This document shows positions 47,028 through 55,892 of a stretch of 64,000 bases of DNA, in pieces. Numbering within the stretch: position 1 is the stretch's first letter; each line of letters opens with the position of its first letter. A program made the translations under genes and the position numbers. Source of the DNA: Maribacter aquivivus (GTDB lineage: Bacteria; Bacteroidota; Bacteroidia; Flavobacteriales; Flavobacteriaceae); the NCBI RefSeq assembly GCF_900142175.1, contig NZ_FQZX01000002.1:973317-1037316 (forward strand), read 5' to 3'. Below the pieces are notes generated by a model. The model was not told the origin of the DNA. It was given only the letters and a program-made list of their open reading frames with translations, and did no database searches.

Positions 47028-47851
47028 AATTAGACACTAAAAAAATATTGATTCTTGGCGGAAGCGGTTTCATTGGTAACGCGATTTACAAAGAACTTTG
47101 TAATTATTTCGATACTTATGGCACCTATTGTCATGCCGCAAATTCATACTCATCTAATAAACAATTTCTACATTATAATTTAGAAGAAGATGATATTGTT
47201 GAAGTTTTAGAAGTCGTTAAGCCACAAGTAATAGTTTCAGCATTAAGAGGAAATTTTGCTGCTCTGGTTATTGCACATAATCATATTGCCGAATACATTA
47301 CTAAAGAAGACTGTAAAATATACTTTATATCATCTGCCAATGTTTTTGATACCTACAGTAAATATCCATCTTATGAAATGGATAAGACTTTGTCTGAAAG
47401 TGTATATGGTAGACTAAAAATCAAAATTGAAAATATGTTACTTAGGTTGCCGAAAGATAAAATGGCTATCCTAAGAGTGCCTATGGTATTCGGCAATAGC
47501 TCTCCTAGAGTTAAGGATATGAAAAAGGCTATTCTAGCAAATGAACCTGTAGAAGTATTTCCTAATTTGATATTAAATGTTACTAATGATGACAAGCTTA
47601 CTCAGCAAATTCATTATCTTATCAATAGAAACAAAACAGGTATCTACCATTTAGGAAGCAATGACCTAACGCATCATGAAGATTTTATAAAAGAAGTTTT
47701 AGAACGTGTAGGTAATTTTAATCCTATTATTAAAAGAGTTTATACTACTAATGAAGCCAGGTATTTGGCAGTCTTACCAAAGACCAATACATTACCTAAA
47801 AATTTACAGTTTACTTTTCAAGATATTATTGATCATCATGTTTTAAATTAG
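47024..47851 (+). CDS. NAD-dependent epimerase/reductase-type SDR (RmlD-like; TTG start)
   Basis: The 275-residue extended SDR has ILGGSGFIGNAIYKEL as the nucleotide loop, ISSANVFD for the catalytic Ser region and YGRLK as Tyr-x-x-x-Lys. The sequence is closest to dTDP-4-dehydrorhamnose reductase-like proteins but lacks neighbours of rhamnose synthesis, so the substrate is unknown. The start is a TTG at 47024 overlapping the glsA stop; the first in-frame ATG is far inside the domain. The next gene begins 8 bp downstream. Confidence 0.85.
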   Translation: MKLDTKKILILGGSGFIGNAIYKELCNYFDTYGTYCHAANSYSSNKQFLHYNLEEDDIVEVLEVVKPQVIVSALRGNFAALVIAHNHIAEYITKEDCKIYFISSANVFDTYSKYPSYEMDKTLSESVYGRLKIKIENMLLRLPKDKMAILRVPMVFGNSSPRVKDMKKAILANEPVEVFPNLILNVTNDDKLTQQIHYLINRNKTGIYHLGSNDLTHHEDFIKEVLERVGNFNPIIKRVYTTNEARYLAVLPKTNTLPKNLQFTFQDIIDHHVLN

Positions 47852-47859
47852 TAACCATT

Positions 47860-48159
47860 ATGAAAGAAATAGAAAAATTTACTGACCAGCAAATAGCGGA
47901 CTATTTAGGTCAACTTGACGGATGGGAATATGTGGATGGCGCCATAGAAACCACTTTTGAATTTAAAAATTTTAAAGAAGCCTTTTCAGTAATGACACGT
48001 ATAGCCTTTGAATGTGAAGCACAAGGTCATCACCCAGATTGGAGTAATGTTTACAATACTGTAAATATTCGTCTAAATACGCATGATGCTAATGGTGTTA
48101 CCGAAAAAGATTTTGTTTTAGCTAGAACTATAGAAGATATAATAGAAAGTGAATTTTAA
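47860..48159 (+). CDS. phhB: Pterin-4a-carbinolamine dehydratase
   Basis: The 99-residue protein has the PCD/DCoH motif: the paired His and Pro in CEAQGHHPDWSNVYNTVNI and the later His in LNTHDANGVTEKD. It regenerates quinonoid dihydropterin after aromatic hydroxylases; in bacteria without such enzymes it may assist a molybdopterin-type or pterin pathway. It is the last gene of the gcvT series. Its own activity is likely; the partner hydroxylase is not in the window. Confidence 0.93.
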   Translation: MKEIEKFTDQQIADYLGQLDGWEYVDGAIETTFEFKNFKEAFSVMTRIAFECEAQGHHPDWSNVYNTVNIRLNTHDANGVTEKDFVLARTIEDIIESEF

Positions 48160-48231
48160 TAACCAATAACAATAATTAAAAATGGTATTCACGAAATTCA
48201 TTTAATGATTTCTGAACATTGACCGTTTTTG

Positions 48232-48239
48232 TACATTTG
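48232..48239 (+). promoter_or_regulatory. -7 box before yebC
   Basis: TACATTTG matches TAnnTTTG and lies 16 bp before the yebC ATG. No TTG is at the usual distance (the TTG at 48219 is too close), so the -33 part is poor and the leader would be very short. Confidence 0.5.
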
Positions 48240-48255
48240 TTTAAAATAATTTACC

Positions 48256-48966
48256 ATGGGAAGAGCTTTTGAATTTAGAAAAGCACGTAAAATGAAAAGA
48301 TGGTCAGCAATGTCCAAAGCCTTTACTCGTATAGGCAAAGATATTGTTATGGCCGTAAAAGAAGGCGGACCTGATCCAGATTCTAATTCGCGTTTAAGAG
48401 CAGTCATACAAAATGCCAAGTCGGTAAACATGCCGAAAGACAACGTTGAGCGCGCTATAAAAAGAGCAAGTGACAAAAGTCTTGGTGATTATAAAGAAGT
48501 TCTTTTTGAAGGTTATGCGCCACACGGTATTGCTATATTAGTTGAAACTGCAACTGACAACAATACTAGAACGGTAGCGAATGTTAGAAGTTATTTTAAT
48601 AAATGTAATGGCAATATGGGTACATCAGGATCCGTTGAATTTATGTTTGACCATACTTGTAATTTTAGAATTCCGGCTGAAGGCTTAGACCCTGAAGAAA
48701 TAGAATTAGAGTTAATTGATTTTGGAGCTGAAGAAGTTTTTATTGATGATGACGGAATTTTAATCTACGGACCATTTGAAAGTTTTGGTGCCCTACAGAA
48801 AGAATTGGAGAACCGCGAAATTGAAATCTTATCCTCAGGTTTTGAACGTATACCACAAGTGACAAAAGCACTTACAGAAGAAGAAGCTGCAGATGTAGAA
48901 AAGCTTCTTGAGAAATTAGAAGAAGATGATGATGTACAGAACGTATATCATTCTATGCAAGAATAA
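48256..48966 (+). CDS. yebC: YebC/PmpR-family regulatory protein (TACO1-like)
   Basis: The 236-residue protein matches the family over its length: MGRAFEFRKARKMKRWSAMSKAFTRIGKDI at the start (given here only in part as motif), GGPDPDSNSRLRAVIQNAK, MPKDNVERAIKRA and YEGYAPHGIAILVE-like FEGYAPHGIAILVE. YebC proteins help the ribosome translate proline stretches and were formerly called transcriptional regulators. The gene stands alone with a -7 box upstream and a strong terminator. Confidence 0.95.
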   Translation: MGRAFEFRKARKMKRWSAMSKAFTRIGKDIVMAVKEGGPDPDSNSRLRAVIQNAKSVNMPKDNVERAIKRASDKSLGDYKEVLFEGYAPHGIAILVETATDNNTRTVANVRSYFNKCNGNMGTSGSVEFMFDHTCNFRIPAEGLDPEEIELELIDFGAEEVFIDDDGILIYGPFESFGALQKELENREIEILSSGFERIPQVTKALTEEEAADVEKLLEKLEEDDDVQNVYHSMQE

Positions 48967-48984
48967 ACTTTACATATTTTATAT

Positions 48985-49017
48985 AAAAAAAGGAGACCAA
49001 TTTGGTCTCCTTTTTTT
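48985..49017 (+). terminator. Intrinsic terminator after yebC
   Basis: The stem AAAAAAAGGAGACC / GGTCTCCTTTTTTT with a 5-nt loop lies about 20 bp after the yebC stop; the A-rich side would also serve the converging acyltransferase gene. Confidence 0.88.
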
Positions 49018-49113
49018 ATATATCTATTGCCGAATATTATTATCTCTGAATTAACATTTGTTGATGAAATTAAAAATTGTTTTTATTCAAATGTCACTTA
49101 ACATCTTACACTA

Positions 49114-49641
49114 TCAATGCTTACCCTCAACCCCTTCAAAAAAAGCATGATACTTTTTAAAGTCGGCTTCTTTATCTTCTGTTGGAATAAGCGGCTCTGA
49201 TAATTTTATTTCTTTTTTGCCGTAGTCAAAGGCAACTAGTACAATTGGCACATTGGCGGTTTTGGCTATATAGTAGAATCCTGTTTTCCATTTTTCTACT
49301 TTTTTTCTAGTGCCTTCAGGAGAAAGTGCCAGTCTAAACCTTTTTCGCTCACTGAATATCTCTGCTGTAGCTTTTACGGTATCATTGGTTTTGGTACGAT
49401 CTATAGGTGCACCACCTGTCCAACGAAAAAACCAACCAAAAGGAGGTTTAAACAAACTCTTTTTGCCTACAAAGTTTATTTCTTCTTGCCAAACAGCACG
49501 AATTAACAACCCCAAGAGAAAATCCCACCAACTGGTATGCGGCACTACAATAGCCACAAATTTATCTAAGTGAGAAGGAAAGGCTCCGTTGAGTTTCCAT
49601 CCTAGAAATTTAAAATATATAAATTTTGCTATTTGCTGCAT
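49114..49641 (-). CDS. PlsC-type acyltransferase
   Basis: The 175-residue protein has the HX4D motif (PHTSWWDFLLG), the phosphate-binding SPEGTRKK and a GAPIDR-like segment (GGAPIDRTKTN). It would acylate lysophosphatidic acid or a related glycerolipid. It is shorter than the standard 1-acylglycerol-3-phosphate acyltransferase (about 240), like the compact group found in Bacteroidetes. It follows kdnB by 58 bp on the same strand, so a role in the outer-membrane lipids is possible. Confidence 0.87.
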   Translation of the reverse strand: MQQIAKFIYFKFLGWKLNGAFPSHLDKFVAIVVPHTSWWDFLLGLLIRAVWQEEINFVGKKSLFKPPFGWFFRWTGGAPIDRTKTNDTVKATAEIFSERKRFRLALSPEGTRKKVEKWKTGFYYIAKTANVPIVLVAFDYGKKEIKLSEPLIPTEDKEADFKKYHAFFEGVEGKH

Positions 49642-49699
49642 AAGACAAAGATGTAGGTTGTGATATTAACTAACCTACTGATTAAATAAATGAAATAAA

Positions 49700-50833
49700 C
49701 TATATTTTTTGATAAATAGCCTTAAGCTTTTCCGGAGTAATTATTGATTTCCATTGTTCACCTAATGCATTTTCCCACAAAGGTTCCATACCCATAGCAA
49801 CAGTAATCATAGTATCCATTTCTGCTGTTGTCAATTTAGAGCATACCTGTTTTGGCAATACTATGTTATGCTTTTTTAGCATTTTATTGAATACGGATAC
49901 TCCTTCAGGATAAAACTCTTCTAAATATTGAAAAACAAGACAATTGCCTATTCCATGTTTTACACCTAAAACGTAACCTAAACCATAACTCATAGCATGC
50001 GCTACACCAACTTGTGAGTATGCAATACTCATACCGCCATGCCAAGATGCCATCATCAGTTTCTCTCTACTTTCTGACGCCGATATGTCTTCTAAAAAAA
50101 CTTCTTTGCAAAGTTCTAGTGATTTCTCTCCGTAACTTTGACTAAAGGCATTTAAGAAAGTTCCATTCAAAGATTCAATACAATGTATAAAACAATCCAT
50201 ACCCGTATAGAACCATTGTTCTTTTGGCACCCCCACAGTTAATTCTGGATCTAATAATACCTGATCAAAAGTGGTATAATCTGAATTTATACCTAATTTC
50301 TTTTCTGGGCCCATTAACACCGTAGTTCTAGAAACCTCTGCCCCAGTGCCACTAATTGTTGGTATACCTACATGATATACTGATTGTTTATTGACCAAGT
50401 CCCAACCTTGGTATTCTGATGCGCTTCCTTTATTAGTCAGCATTATTGCAACTGCTTTTGCTAAATCTAATAAAGTGCCACCACCAATACCGATAATACC
50501 TGATGGCAATTCGGTGAACTTTTCTTGAATCATTTTCACAAGAGCATCTACTTGTTCGGTTTTTGGCTCTTCTTCGGCTGAAATTAAAATAATTTGATCA
50601 CAAAAAATACTCGGAATTCTATTGATGAGCTCCGTATTTTCAAAAACATCATCTACCAAATAAATCATTGGTGCTTCTGAATGTTTTCTTTTTGGCATTA
50701 AAATATCGCCTAGAGTATTAAAACTTCCTTTACCATAGACTACTCTTGGTACCATTGGAAAATTTCTAAACTCTTCTGAAGCTTTTGTTGGTATTTTCTT
50801 CAATGTCATTTGTTTATTCACGTCCATTTGCAT
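49700..50833 (-). CDS. kdnB: 3-deoxy-alpha-D-manno-octulosonate 8-oxidase (Kdo 8-oxidase)
   Basis: The 377-residue iron-containing alcohol dehydrogenase resembles Shewanella KdnB: MVPRVVYGKGSFNTLGDIL, APMIYLVDDVFE and EEEPKTEQVDAL. NAD-binding and Fe ligands fit: GIGGGTLLDLAKAV, GMDCFIHCIE (Asp, His), VAHAMSYGLGYVLGVKHGIGN (two His). KdnB oxidises Kdo at C8, after which KdnA transaminates it to 8-amino-3,8-dideoxy-Kdo. The kdsB gene lies 0.7 kb upstream in the same strand, which supports the LPS role; kdnA is not in the window. The start may be the Met at residue 3 or 9 instead. Confidence 0.9.
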   Translation of the reverse strand: MQMDVNKQMTLKKIPTKASEEFRNFPMVPRVVYGKGSFNTLGDILMPKRKHSEAPMIYLVDDVFENTELINRIPSIFCDQIILISAEEEPKTEQVDALVKMIQEKFTELPSGIIGIGGGTLLDLAKAVAIMLTNKGSASEYQGWDLVNKQSVYHVGIPTISGTGAEVSRTTVLMGPEKKLGINSDYTTFDQVLLDPELTVGVPKEQWFYTGMDCFIHCIESLNGTFLNAFSQSYGEKSLELCKEVFLEDISASESREKLMMASWHGGMSIAYSQVGVAHAMSYGLGYVLGVKHGIGNCLVFQYLEEFYPEGVSVFNKMLKKHNIVLPKQVCSKLTTAEMDTMITVAMGMEPLWENALGEQWKSIITPEKLKAIYQKI

Positions 50834-51531
50834 TAAACATATTCCAAAATATCCGTCAGTGTAGATATCGTCATGTATCCCTTATTCTCTACCGGCCCTT
50901 TCACTTCTTCATGCTCCCACGTGGTATGAAATGGTACGTGTATTGCCCGCGCTCCTATTTCAACTAGCGGCAAAACGTCTGATTTTAAAGAATTACCTAT
51001 CATTAAAAACTCACTTGGCTCTATCTGTAAATGTTCTAGTAGATCGGTATAATTCTTTTCCTTTTTATCACTCAACACTTCCACATGATGAAAATACTCT
51101 GACAGTCCTGATCGTTCCAATTTCCTTTCTTGATCTAAAAGATCTCCTTTGGTCAACACAATTAATCGGTATTTATCTTTCAAGCTTTTTAAAACATCTT
51201 CTACTCCATCCAATAATTCAACAGGTTGGGTAATCATTTCTTTACCTAAATCTAAAAGTGCTCCTAATGTTTTGGTTGACACTTCATTATTAGAAAGTTC
51301 TAAAGCACATTCAATCATGGAAAGCATAAAGCCTTTTATTCCATAACCATATAAATCTAAATTCTTTATTTCTGTTCTAAAGAGCTCTTGATCTATTTTA
51401 TTCTTGGTTTCGTACTTCTCCAATAAATTGGCGAACTTATCTTCTGTATCTCTAAAGTAAGTCTCGTTCACCCACAGGGTATCGTCTGCATCAAAGCCAA
51501 TTACATTAATTCCGTCAAAATTTATTTCCAT
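50833..51531 (-). CDS. HAD-superfamily hydrolase
   Basis: The 232-residue phosphatase-type HAD protein has motif I DADDTLW, motif II VLTKG (T rather than S/T-N, typical), and motif [11 protein letters not shown] helical cap lies at about 20-90. It overlaps kdsB by 10 bp and kdnB by 1 bp (TAATG), so it is translationally linked to both. By position it could be Kdo-8-phosphate phosphatase (KdsC) in function, but the cap and sequence differ from classic KdsC, so this is only inference. Confidence 0.9.
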   Translation of the reverse strand: MEINFDGINVIGFDADDTLWVNETYFRDTEDKFANLLEKYETKNKIDQELFRTEIKNLDLYGYGIKGFMLSMIECALELSNNEVSTKTLGALLDLGKEMITQPVELLDGVEDVLKSLKDKYRLIVLTKGDLLDQERKLERSGLSEYFHHVEVLSDKKEKNYTDLLEHLQIEPSEFLMIGNSLKSDVLPLVEIGARAIHVPFHTTWEHEEVKGPVENKGYMTISTLTDILEYV

Positions 51532-52250
51532 GCTGCTTGGGCTTTCTTTAAATCTTCTGGAGTATCTATTTCTATACCCTGAACATTAGTTTCTACCATT
51601 TTTATTTTCTTACCAAATTCTAAATAACGTATGGCTTCAATTTTCTCTGTTGCTTCTAATTGTAGCATTGGTAAACGTTGAAAATCCATCAAAGCACTTT
51701 TTCTAAAGGCATAAATACCTTTGTGCTTATAATATATGGTTTGCTCACTTTTTGCTCTTGGATAAGGAATTGGTGATCTAGAAAAATACAAAGCAAAATC
51801 TCTGTTATCTACTATTACTTTTACAGTATTAGGATTATTAATTTCTTCTTCATCAGTAATTTTAACCATTAATGAGGCAAGATCAATTTCTTTGTGAATA
51901 TCATCTTCAAAAACCTTCATTACCCCTTCTAAGCTTTCTCTATCTGTAAACGGCTCATCACCTTGTACGTTTACGATGATATCAACATCCATCTGCATTA
52001 CGGCCTCTGCAATACGATCACTACCACAATCATGTTTTTTTTTACTCATAATAGCCAAACCACCTTCTTTAATAATGGTATCATAGATAACTTCGCTATC
52101 TGTAACTACATATACTTCATCAAATAACTTAGTCTGCACTGCTGCTTGATAGGTTCTTAAAATGACCGGTTTACCAGCTAAATCTTGCATTAATTTTGCA
52201 GGAAATCTTGATGCCGCATAACGGGCAGGAATCATTGCTATTTTCTTCAA
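51522..52250 (-). CDS. kdsB: 3-deoxy-manno-octulosonate cytidylyltransferase
   Basis: The 242-residue enzyme activates Kdo (or its 8-amino form) to the CMP sugar before transfer to lipid A. It starts [21 protein letters not shown], with [18 protein letters not shown], the metal region [13 protein letters not shown] and [11 protein letters not shown]; the C-terminal [14 protein letters not shown] and [10 protein letters not shown] are conserved. It lies 11 bp after the DUF4126 gene and overlaps the HAD gene by 10 bp. Confidence 0.96.
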   Translation of the reverse strand: MKKIAMIPARYAASRFPAKLMQDLAGKPVILRTYQAAVQTKLFDEVYVVTDSEVIYDTIIKEGGLAIMSKKKHDCGSDRIAEAVMQMDVDIIVNVQGDEPFTDRESLEGVMKVFEDDIHKEIDLASLMVKITDEEEINNPNTVKVIVDNRDFALYFSRSPIPYPRAKSEQTIYYKHKGIYAFRKSALMDFQRLPMLQLEATEKIEAIRYLEFGKKIKMVETNVQGIEIDTPEDLKKAQAAWK

Positions 52251-52261
52251 CTACTTTTATT

Positions 52262-52831
52262 TTATGTTTTTGCCTTTGGTCTTAAGCTTCTGTATATCCT
52301 AAAAATGATCACTAAGATGATAATCACCAAAACCGCTGCTAAGATAGGTGCAAATATTGAGGCGACCGATACTACTGCAGCGGCACCTGTTTCTACTGTT
52401 GTTATTACCGGGTTGGCCAATCCACCTGTTGTGGCGGTAGACGCCAACCTACCAGTTGCTCCCGCTCCTTTTATTGCGGTGGCAGTACCGCCACCAGCTA
52501 TTATTGCCAATGACCAAGTAATTACAGGATCTAAATCCGCTACTGTTGAAACCATTACCGCTGTACCTGCTATTGCCGCTAAAGGCACTGCTATACTATC
52601 TAATAAATTATCGAACCAAGGGATGAAATAGGCGAATATTTCTAATAATGTAGCCACACCTAAGGTTAATACAGCTACTAGACTTCCTATCCATTGCCAA
52701 TTGTCATTTAGTTCCCATACACCAAAATATGATGCCAAACTCAACGCAAATAATGGTAGAAACACCCTAAAACCCACAGATGCTGCTAATCCTATTCCTA
52801 AAAATATACTTAATACTGTATCCGTTGTCAT
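52262..52831 (-). CDS. DUF4126 membrane protein
   Basis: The 189-residue protein has about five membrane segments (TVLSIFLGIGLAASVGFRVF, WIGSLVAVLTLGVATLLEI, VPLAAIAGTAVMVSTVA, VITWSLAIIAGGGTATAI, the C-terminal run FAPILAAVLVIIILVIIF) and the DUF4126 hallmarks GFRVFLPLFALSLAS and KGAGATGRLASTATTGGLANP. No function is known for this family. It is placed between the helicase and kdsB in the same strand. Confidence 0.85.
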   Translation of the reverse strand: MTTDTVLSIFLGIGLAASVGFRVFLPLFALSLASYFGVWELNDNWQWIGSLVAVLTLGVATLLEIFAYFIPWFDNLLDSIAVPLAAIAGTAVMVSTVADLDPVITWSLAIIAGGGTATAIKGAGATGRLASTATTGGLANPVITTVETGAAAVVSVASIFAPILAAVLVIIILVIIFRIYRSLRPKAKT

Positions 52832-52892
52832 ATGTTATTTACTATTAGAAAATATTCTTTTCTACATCAATAATTACTAAAATAACCTTTTC

Positions 52893-54326
52893 TTAATCAA
52901 GAAAAAAATCGTCTTTAAAACCTATAAGATACAACTTGCTCTTTGCCCTGGTAACTGCAGTATATAGCCATCTTAGGTATTCTTTATCTATACCATTGGG
53001 CAAATAGGGCTGCTCTACGAAAACGGTATTCCATTGCCCACCTTGAGATTTATGACATGTTATTGCATATGAGAATTTCACCTGTAAACCGTTGAAGTAC
53101 TTATTATTTTTTACACCTAAAAACTTCTTGTACTTAGAACTTTCATGCGCAAAGTCTTTCATGACTTCTTGATATAACCTGTTACCATCCTCATATGATA
53201 AGGATGGAGATTCTGCCGTAATGGTATCTAATAGTAAAACAGTTTCAAAAGGTGGCATATTGGGATAATCGACCATTTTCACCTTAACCTCGGCAAACTT
53301 GAAGGTGAAAATTTCTTTAATATCAAATATTTCTAAAACCTCTATAATATCTCCGTTTGCAATAAAACCAGCTTCTGTGCTTGGCTTTAACCAATAGTAG
53401 TTATTCTTAACCACCATCATAAAATCACCTACGGCAATATCATTCTCTAAAAATAAAATTCGTTCTCTTATATTTTGGTTGTAAAGATTTGCACGTTTAT
53501 TAGAGCGGACTATAAATGCAGTTTCTTCTTTTCCGTTTTCTGAATATGAACTATCAATGGCTTCTTGAATTTCATTACCATCTATTAATCGTACTATATC
53601 AGTAAAGGGATCAACATCAAATTTAAAATCTTCGAAGAAATCACTTTGCAATTGCTCTCTTAATAAAGTTGCATTAGCTAATATTCCTGAATCACCTGCC
53701 TGTCTTACTACTTCATTCAACTCTAAACGAACTACTTCCTTATTATAATTCAAAGAAAGTTTATCACCATCTAAAGCGGGACTCAAAACTAAATGTACTG
53801 GTGGCAATTGCGCTGTATCTCCTATTAATAACAACTTACATTTGTGCCCAGAGTACACGAACATCATTAAATCATCTAATAAAGAACCGTTTTCGAATAA
53901 TTTAGAATCTGCAGCAGTATCTGGTATCATAGATGCTTCATCGACTATAAATAAGGTATCTCTATGTTTATTGGGTGCTAAAACAAACTGCACTCCCCCA
54001 CCACTTTGCTTCTTCGGAAAATATATTTTTCTATGAATGGTAAATGCCTGTGTTTTTGAATAATTCGACATCACTTTTGCCGCTCTACCCGTAGGTGCCA
54101 TTAGCACAGCTTTCTTCTGAACTTTCCATAAACTGTTCACTAAAGTGCCTATTAAAGTAGTTTTACCCGTACCGGCGTAACCTTTTAATAAAAAAACTTC
54201 ATCCTTGACCGGTGAAAGGGTAAACTCAGCTAATTTCTGTAAAGCCACTGATTGTGTGGCAGTTGGTGTATGTGGAAATTTAGATTCTAGTATACTATAG
54301 AATGATGCGGGTGTAGTTGGTTTCAT
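52893..54326 (-). CDS. RecD-like (SF1) DNA helicase
   Basis: The 477-residue ATP-dependent helicase has Walker A GYAGTGKTTLIGTL, motif Ia MAPTGRAAKVM, Walker B/DEAS in LFIVDEASMI, motif III LLIGDTAQLPPV, and the C-terminal motifs YAITCHKSQGGQW and LYTAVTRAKSKLYLIG. It lacks the long N-terminal domain of RecD2 and therefore is the short RecD-like type common in Bacteroidetes. A -7 box in CAAAGATA (plus strand 54334-54341) lies just upstream of its start. Confidence 0.9.
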   Translation of the reverse strand: MKPTTPASFYSILESKFPHTPTATQSVALQKLAEFTLSPVKDEVFLLKGYAGTGKTTLIGTLVNSLWKVQKKAVLMAPTGRAAKVMSNYSKTQAFTIHRKIYFPKKQSGGGVQFVLAPNKHRDTLFIVDEASMIPDTAADSKLFENGSLLDDLMMFVYSGHKCKLLLIGDTAQLPPVHLVLSPALDGDKLSLNYNKEVVRLELNEVVRQAGDSGILANATLLREQLQSDFFEDFKFDVDPFTDIVRLIDGNEIQEAIDSSYSENGKEETAFIVRSNKRANLYNQNIRERILFLENDIAVGDFMMVVKNNYYWLKPSTEAGFIANGDIIEVLEIFDIKEIFTFKFAEVKVKMVDYPNMPPFETVLLLDTITAESPSLSYEDGNRLYQEVMKDFAHESSKYKKFLGVKNNKYFNGLQVKFSYAITCHKSQGGQWNTVFVEQPYLPNGIDKEYLRWLYTAVTRAKSKLYLIGFKDDFFLD

Positions 54327-54386
54327 GTGCCATCAAAGATAAAGATGATTTTTAGCCTAAAAACTTTTACGATTAAAAAAAAATTG

Positions 54387-54394
54387 TAGATTTG
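54387..54394 (+). promoter_or_regulatory. -7 box of the 54.4-56.4 kb operon
   Basis: TAGATTTG matches TAnnTTTG and lies 33 bp before the ATG at 54428. A TTTT at 54365-54368, 18 bp upstream, is a weak -33 element. Confidence 0.55.
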
Positions 54395-54427
54395 TGAAGA
54401 CCACTAAATAAAAATAACACATACGAA

Positions 54428-55078
54428 ATGAAGACCGTTATACAAATTGTACTTTGGATTGGATGTATCGCCTTAGGATACTTTATCTACAACTCCATAA
54501 CTGGACCAATTAAATTTAAAGAGGTAAAAGAGGAGCGTTTTTCTCAAGTTATTGCCAAATTAAAAGATATCAAAAATTCTCAAGAGGCTTACAAAACCGT
54601 AAATGGTAAGTACGCAAATGACTTTAATAGTCTTATTCGTTTTATCGACACTGGTAACTACGTTATAACACAACAGAGAGATTCTTCTTTCATGGAGTTT
54701 GACAAAGCATACGGTATTGATATGTTGAAAGAAGTTAAAATCATTGATACATTAGGACTGGTTTCTGTGAAAGATTCACTTTTCAAAACTGATACTAGAT
54801 ACAAAAGCTTAATGGATGTGCCTACAGCGCCAAACGGTGAAAAATTCACAATGAAAGCTGGCTTTGTTGAAAAGAGTGGCTATAAAGCTCCAGTATTTGA
54901 AGCAAAAGTTGGCAAAGAAGTTGTTCTTTACGACCAACCTAAAGATTTATTAGCTCGTGAAAAAGCAGCCTTAAGTGTAGAAGAAGTAAATGGACCATTT
55001 ATTTATGTAGGTTCTTTAGATGATGTAAGCACAAGCGGTAACTGGCCTCCTATATATGACAAAAAAGTTAAAAAATAG
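54428..55078 (+). CDS. Membrane-anchored protein of unknown function (pilin-like helix region)
   Basis: The 216-residue protein has one N-terminal membrane helix (about 5-22, TVIQIVLWIGCIALGYFIY) and a soluble remainder. The segment FSQVIAKLKDIKNSQEAYKTVNGKYANDFNSLIRFI recalls the helix and first loop of pilin/pseudopilin subunits. There is no prepilin cleavage motif. The gene overlaps the DUF3822 gene by 23 bp, so the two are translated together. I do not recognise the family by name; a role at the cell envelope is inferred. Confidence 0.78.
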   Translation: MKTVIQIVLWIGCIALGYFIYNSITGPIKFKEVKEERFSQVIAKLKDIKNSQEAYKTVNGKYANDFNSLIRFIDTGNYVITQQRDSSFMEFDKAYGIDMLKEVKIIDTLGLVSVKDSLFKTDTRYKSLMDVPTAPNGEKFTMKAGFVEKSGYKAPVFEAKVGKEVVLYDQPKDLLAREKAALSVEEVNGPFIYVGSLDDVSTSGNWPPIYDKKVKK

Positions 55079-55892
55079 TAGCTTAAACATAGCGGATAAA
55101 AATTTTAAGAAATTGTCCATTCAGGTTAGCTTGAATGGACTTTCTTTTTGTGTAGCAGATACTGTTTCACAAAAATTACTGATTTCTGACAAGGTGGATT
55201 TTTCTGATGAAAAAAATCCGATGACCGCTAAAGATGAATTGGTAAAACTTTTTCAAAAGCATGATATAGAAAATATGCAGTTTGACGAGGTTGTTGCAGT
55301 TCATAGAAACACGCTTTTTGGACTTGTACCTAAATCTTTATTCAACCCCAATAACTTAAATGAATACCTAAAATTCAACACTAAGGTTTTGGCCAATGAT
55401 GTTTTAGCTTATGACGAGGTAGAAAATCATGATTTAGTTAATGTCTACGTGCCTTATATAAATATCAATAATTACATATACGATCTTTTTGGTGAGTTCG
55501 ATTTTATGCATAATGGCACAGTATTACTGCAGTCTTTGCTAAATAACCAAACACAAAATCAAGAGATAACTTGTTTTGTACATGTCAACAAAGAACAATT
55601 AGATATTACTGTTCTTAACCAACGCAAACTACTTCTCTATAATAGTTTTAAATACCATACAAAAGAAGACTTTGTCTATTACCTTCTATTTGTAATTGAG
55701 CAATTAGAATTAGATCCTAAAACTGTAACTGTAAAACTATTTGGAAGCATTGAAGAAGATGATGAAATTTTTCAACTTTGCTATAATTATATTCAGAATA
55801 TCAGCATTTTTGAACCATCGACCGCTCAATTAGTAAAACTCGGAGAGACCTCAACAGGCTCCATAGACTTCACCCTTATTAATACTATATAA
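55056..55892 (+). CDS. DUF3822-family protein
   Basis: The 278-residue protein matches the DUF3822 family known from Bacteroidetes: LSIQVSLNGLSFCVAD at the start, TLFGLVPKSLFNPNNLNEYLKFNTKVL and VYVPYININNYIYDLFGEFDFMH. The repeated strand pattern (two similar halves, second from TCFVHVNKEQLDITVLN) suggests an actin-like fold; this is inference. It lies in one operon with the membrane-anchored protein upstream (23-bp overlap) and rsmD downstream (1-bp overlap, TAATG). Confidence 0.83.
   Translation: MTKKLKNSSLNIADKNFKKLSIQVSLNGLSFCVADTVSQKLLISDKVDFSDEKNPMTAKDELVKLFQKHDIENMQFDEVVAVHRNTLFGLVPKSLFNPNNLNEYLKFNTKVLANDVLAYDEVENHDLVNVYVPYININNYIYDLFGEFDFMHNGTVLLQSLLNNQTQNQEITCFVHVNKEQLDITVLNQRKLLLYNSFKYHTKEDFVYYLLFVIEQLELDPKTVTVKLFGSIEEDDEIFQLCYNYIQNISIFEPSTAQLVKLGETSTGSIDFTLINTI

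Noticed and set aside
52305..52631. A 108-codon frame on the plus strand, Ala/Val-rich
   Set aside because: It is the antisense reading of the DUF4126 membrane protein, whose hydrophobic codons give Ala/Val/Ile-like residues on the other strand.
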